Shown piece by piece: positions 6,205-6,495 of a DNA stretch of 6,495 nt. The position numbers and the translations under genes were made by a program. The DNA comes from Alistipes sp. (GTDB taxonomy: Bacteria; Bacteroidota; Bacteroidia; Bacteroidales; Rikenellaceae). The notes under the pieces are model-generated. The model worked only from the letters and a program-made list of their open reading frames with translations, ran no database searches and had not been told where the DNA came from. The stretch spans positions 1 through 6,495 of the forward strand of contig JAGBTW010000075.1 of assembly GCA_017631135.1 (NCBI GenBank), given 5' to 3'. Each line of letters starts with the position of its first letter. The stretch's first letter is position 1.

Positions 6205-6327
6205 TTTGTTGTTAGAAGGGGGTAGATGTGGTGTCAAGTCGAAATTGATGCGGATGGGACATACTTTACGTATTTCCCATTCGTGGCAATGAGCTTGGCA
6301 CCGCAGATGCCCCCTTATCACAACAAA
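6205..6327. repeat. Long imperfect palindrome directly after dnaN
   Basis: The outer arms (6205-6237 and 6295-6327) are each 33 nt, and 26 of 33 positions pair, including eight in a row at the base (TTTGTTGT) and AAGGGGG. The inner arms (6251-6264 and 6270-6283) are 14 nt with 12 pairs and close a TTTAC loop. The whole 123 nt can fold into one stem with an internal bulge. The right end touches the dnaN stop codon, so it would be in the dnaN 3' untranslated region. Possible roles are transcript-end protection, attenuation before the exonuclease gene, a small RNA, or a short dispersed repeat element; the sequence alone does not decide. I do not recognise it as SRP RNA, 6S RNA or an attC site. 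Confidence 0.7.
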
Positions 6328-6495
6328 CTATGCGTGGATCATCATGGGCATGAGTAGCATCAACACCTCACCTGCGCGCTTATCATCGTATACGGGCTTG
6401 AACACACCTGCACGAGTAGAGTCCGCAAGCTCAATCATCACTGTTGGGCTGTCGATGTTATTAAGAATCTCGACGAGGAATGTTGACTTGAAGCC
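6328..6495 (-). CDS. dnaN: DNA polymerase III beta subunit (sliding clamp), C-terminal fragment
   Basis: Only the last 55 residues are in the window; the gene continues beyond the right edge. The fragment begins GFKSTFLVEILNNIDSPTVM and ends VLMLLMPMMIHA before the TAG at 6328-6330. The pattern (F-x-x-x-FLVEILNNI, then a strand with ADSTRAGVFKP and the terminal MPMMI) is that of the third domain of the beta clamp, with the C-terminal MPM strand that borders the pocket for clamp-binding peptides. The clamp encircles DNA and holds polymerase and repair proteins on it. The exonuclease gene follows in the same direction after a 369-bp spacer, which may or may not be transcribed through. Confidence 0.93.
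   Translation of the reverse strand, partial: GFKSTFLVEILNNIDSPTVMIELADSTRAGVFKPVYDDKRAGEVLMLLMPMMIHA

Noticed and set aside
6311..6325. DnaA box near dnaN (TTATCACAA)
   Set aside because: It differs from TTATCCACA by a missing base and is single; no cluster that would suggest an origin.
6205..6327. Integron attC site or SRP/6S RNA as an explanation for the long palindrome
   Set aside because: The ends do not give the paired AAC/GTT core sites in the right order, and neither the SRP apical loop motif nor a 6S-like central bubble is visible.

Overview
The window looks like a stretch of a Bacteroidales chromosome (phylum Bacteroidota, possibly Rikenellaceae/Alistipes-like; the genus is a guess). 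The clues are a Bacteroides-type promoter (TTTG, 19-nt spacer, TAACTTTG) upstream of the SPFH gene, starts that mostly lack a Shine-Dalgarno sequence, protein sequences that read like Bacteroidota homologues (DnaN tail, RibF, Rex), and intergenic repeats of the TGTCATTCTGA type. All eight genes recognised lie on the minus strand, so the biological reading direction runs from position 6495 down to 1.

Reading that way: (1) the last 55 codons of dnaN, the DNA polymerase sliding clamp, enter from the right edge and end at 6328. (2) A 369-bp spacer (5959-6327) follows, with a long imperfect palindrome directly after the dnaN stop and two arrays of 9-nt repeats in opposite orientation. (3) A tightly packed group comes next: a DEDDh 3'-5' exonuclease (5197-5958), an exported protein with two LysM domains and a periplasmic-binding-protein fold (3471-5144), the NADH-responsive repressor Rex (2798-3451), and an FAD synthetase of the RibF family that has lost the catalytic part of its riboflavin kinase domain (2042-2791). 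The gaps are 52, 19 and 6 nt, consistent with one operon. (4) A 387-bp spacer (1655-2041) carries a dispersed palindromic repeat, a partial second copy, AT-rich repeats, an A9 tract and the promoter. (5) A second operon has an SPFH/band-7 membrane protein (713-1654), a small ribbon-helix-helix protein (502-708) and a four-helix membrane protein (12-518) that overlaps the preceding gene by 17 nt.

The first group joins DNA replication (clamp, exonuclease), envelope sensing or cell-wall binding, and redox control (Rex reads the NADH/NAD+ ratio; RibF makes FAD). The second is a small membrane module of unknown purpose with its own predicted DNA-binding protein. No CRISPR array, tRNA, rRNA, integrase or transposase gene was seen. 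The least explained parts are the two repeat-rich spacers, the shortened RibF, and the SPFH / ribbon-helix-helix / membrane-protein cassette.
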